Program-made: the position numbers and the translations under genes
The notes under the pieces: generated by a model
Databases searched by the model: none
Told to the model about the DNA's origin: nothing
The model's input: only the letters and a program-made list of their open reading frames with translations
In this document: one piece after another, positions 63,583 through 64,000 of the stretch
Position numbering within the stretch: position 1 is the stretch's first letter
How the letters are laid out: the number at the start of each line of letters is the position of its first letter
NCBI GenBank assembly: GCA_026874595.1
Contig: CM049309.1
Location: forward strand, 42,175,079 to 42,239,078
Direction: 5' to 3'
DNA from: Sipunculus nudus
Taxonomy: Eukaryota; Annelida; Sipuncula; Golfingiida; Sipunculidae
DNA: 64,000 bases

Positions 63583-64000
63583 GTAAGTATAAATAGTAAA
63601 TAAATAATAATATGAACGTATGTATATTTATATGTAGAAACTGTAGGTCTGAGATGATAAGCTGGCGTTGTCAGAGTGACAGTTGGTTATCACTGATCTG
63701 ATAATCCCTGATATACACATCCAGAGTACATGTTCCTCTGGTCCAGCGAACAATGCCACTCCGGATGTAAACTGATAAAAGGAAAGCCTTCAGGTAGTCA
63801 CAAGATGCATTGCAACTACTGGTTAATTCTGACGACGTACTTTATACAAACTACAAGGAAATATTAGAGATTGACAAAATTGGGAAGCATTTGACCGTTT
63901 TTAGTCTTTCGTCATTTTACCGTCAAAAGTCTTACTGCGCCTCACATCGTTTTAGTTTAGGACTAAATTTAAATACCCTGTATATTACAACCTGTATATT
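63583..64000 (+). other. Start of the second intron of the secreted-protein gene
   Basis: AT-rich sequence following the donor at 63583. No acceptor or exon can be supported before the window ends. Confidence 0.5.

Overview
This is a window of intron-rich, AT-rich animal nuclear DNA, most likely from a marine invertebrate. Lophotrochozoan and probably molluscan is my best guess, from the protein sequence and from the kinds of dispersed repeats. That placement is inference, not proof. Only two genes can be supported. The rest is long introns, intergenic DNA, small transposons, satellite-like repeats and microsatellites.

Left third (1 to about 24,100). This holds the 5' part of a minus-strand gene for cytosolic 3-hydroxy-3-methylglutaryl-CoA synthase (HMGCS1 type, mevalonate/sterol pathway). 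Four coding exons join in one continuous reading phase: 21426-20979, 8186-8061, 2311-2147 and 1050-885. They encode the first 301 complete codons. The catalytic Glu, Cys and His fall at residues 95, 129 and 264. A likely 5'UTR exon ends in a strong splice donor at 23780, with a CCAAT/ETS/E-box cluster just upstream. The C-terminal part of the gene lies beyond position 1. Its introns (1.1, 5.7, 12.8 and 2.3 kb) carry a LINE 3' fragment, terminal-inverted-repeat elements, a foldback element, a tRNA-derived SINE with a perfect target-site duplication, and two inverted copies of one MITE.

Middle (24,100 to about 55,100). I see no gene I can defend. The stretch is rich in AT, GT, GA and CT microsatellites and G tracts. 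It contains a probable solo LTR (37069-37665, flanked by ACATT), several degenerate tandem arrays (about 150 bp at 37.7-38.1 kb, about 140 bp at 43.6-44.5 kb, a 71-bp duplication at 45.6 kb, about 115-150 bp at 46.1-46.7 kb, about 700 bp at 46.8-47.9 kb, and about 335 bp at 48.0-49.3 kb) and a second tRNA-derived SINE at 50.2 kb.

Right end (55,100 to 64,000). This is the start of a plus-strand gene for a secreted protein. A TATA box is followed by an exon encoding a signal peptide (55305-55359), an 8.2-kb intron, a 51-bp phase-1 symmetric exon (63532-63582) and a strong donor leading out of the window. The family of the mature protein cannot be told from the 17 residues visible.

The two genes have no evident functional link, and no operon-like or novel multi-gene system is visible. 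The most interesting signals are structural: inverted MITE copies flanking the first three HMGCS coding exons, a CTGGGCC-rich foldback element, and the repeat-dense 41-49 kb block.
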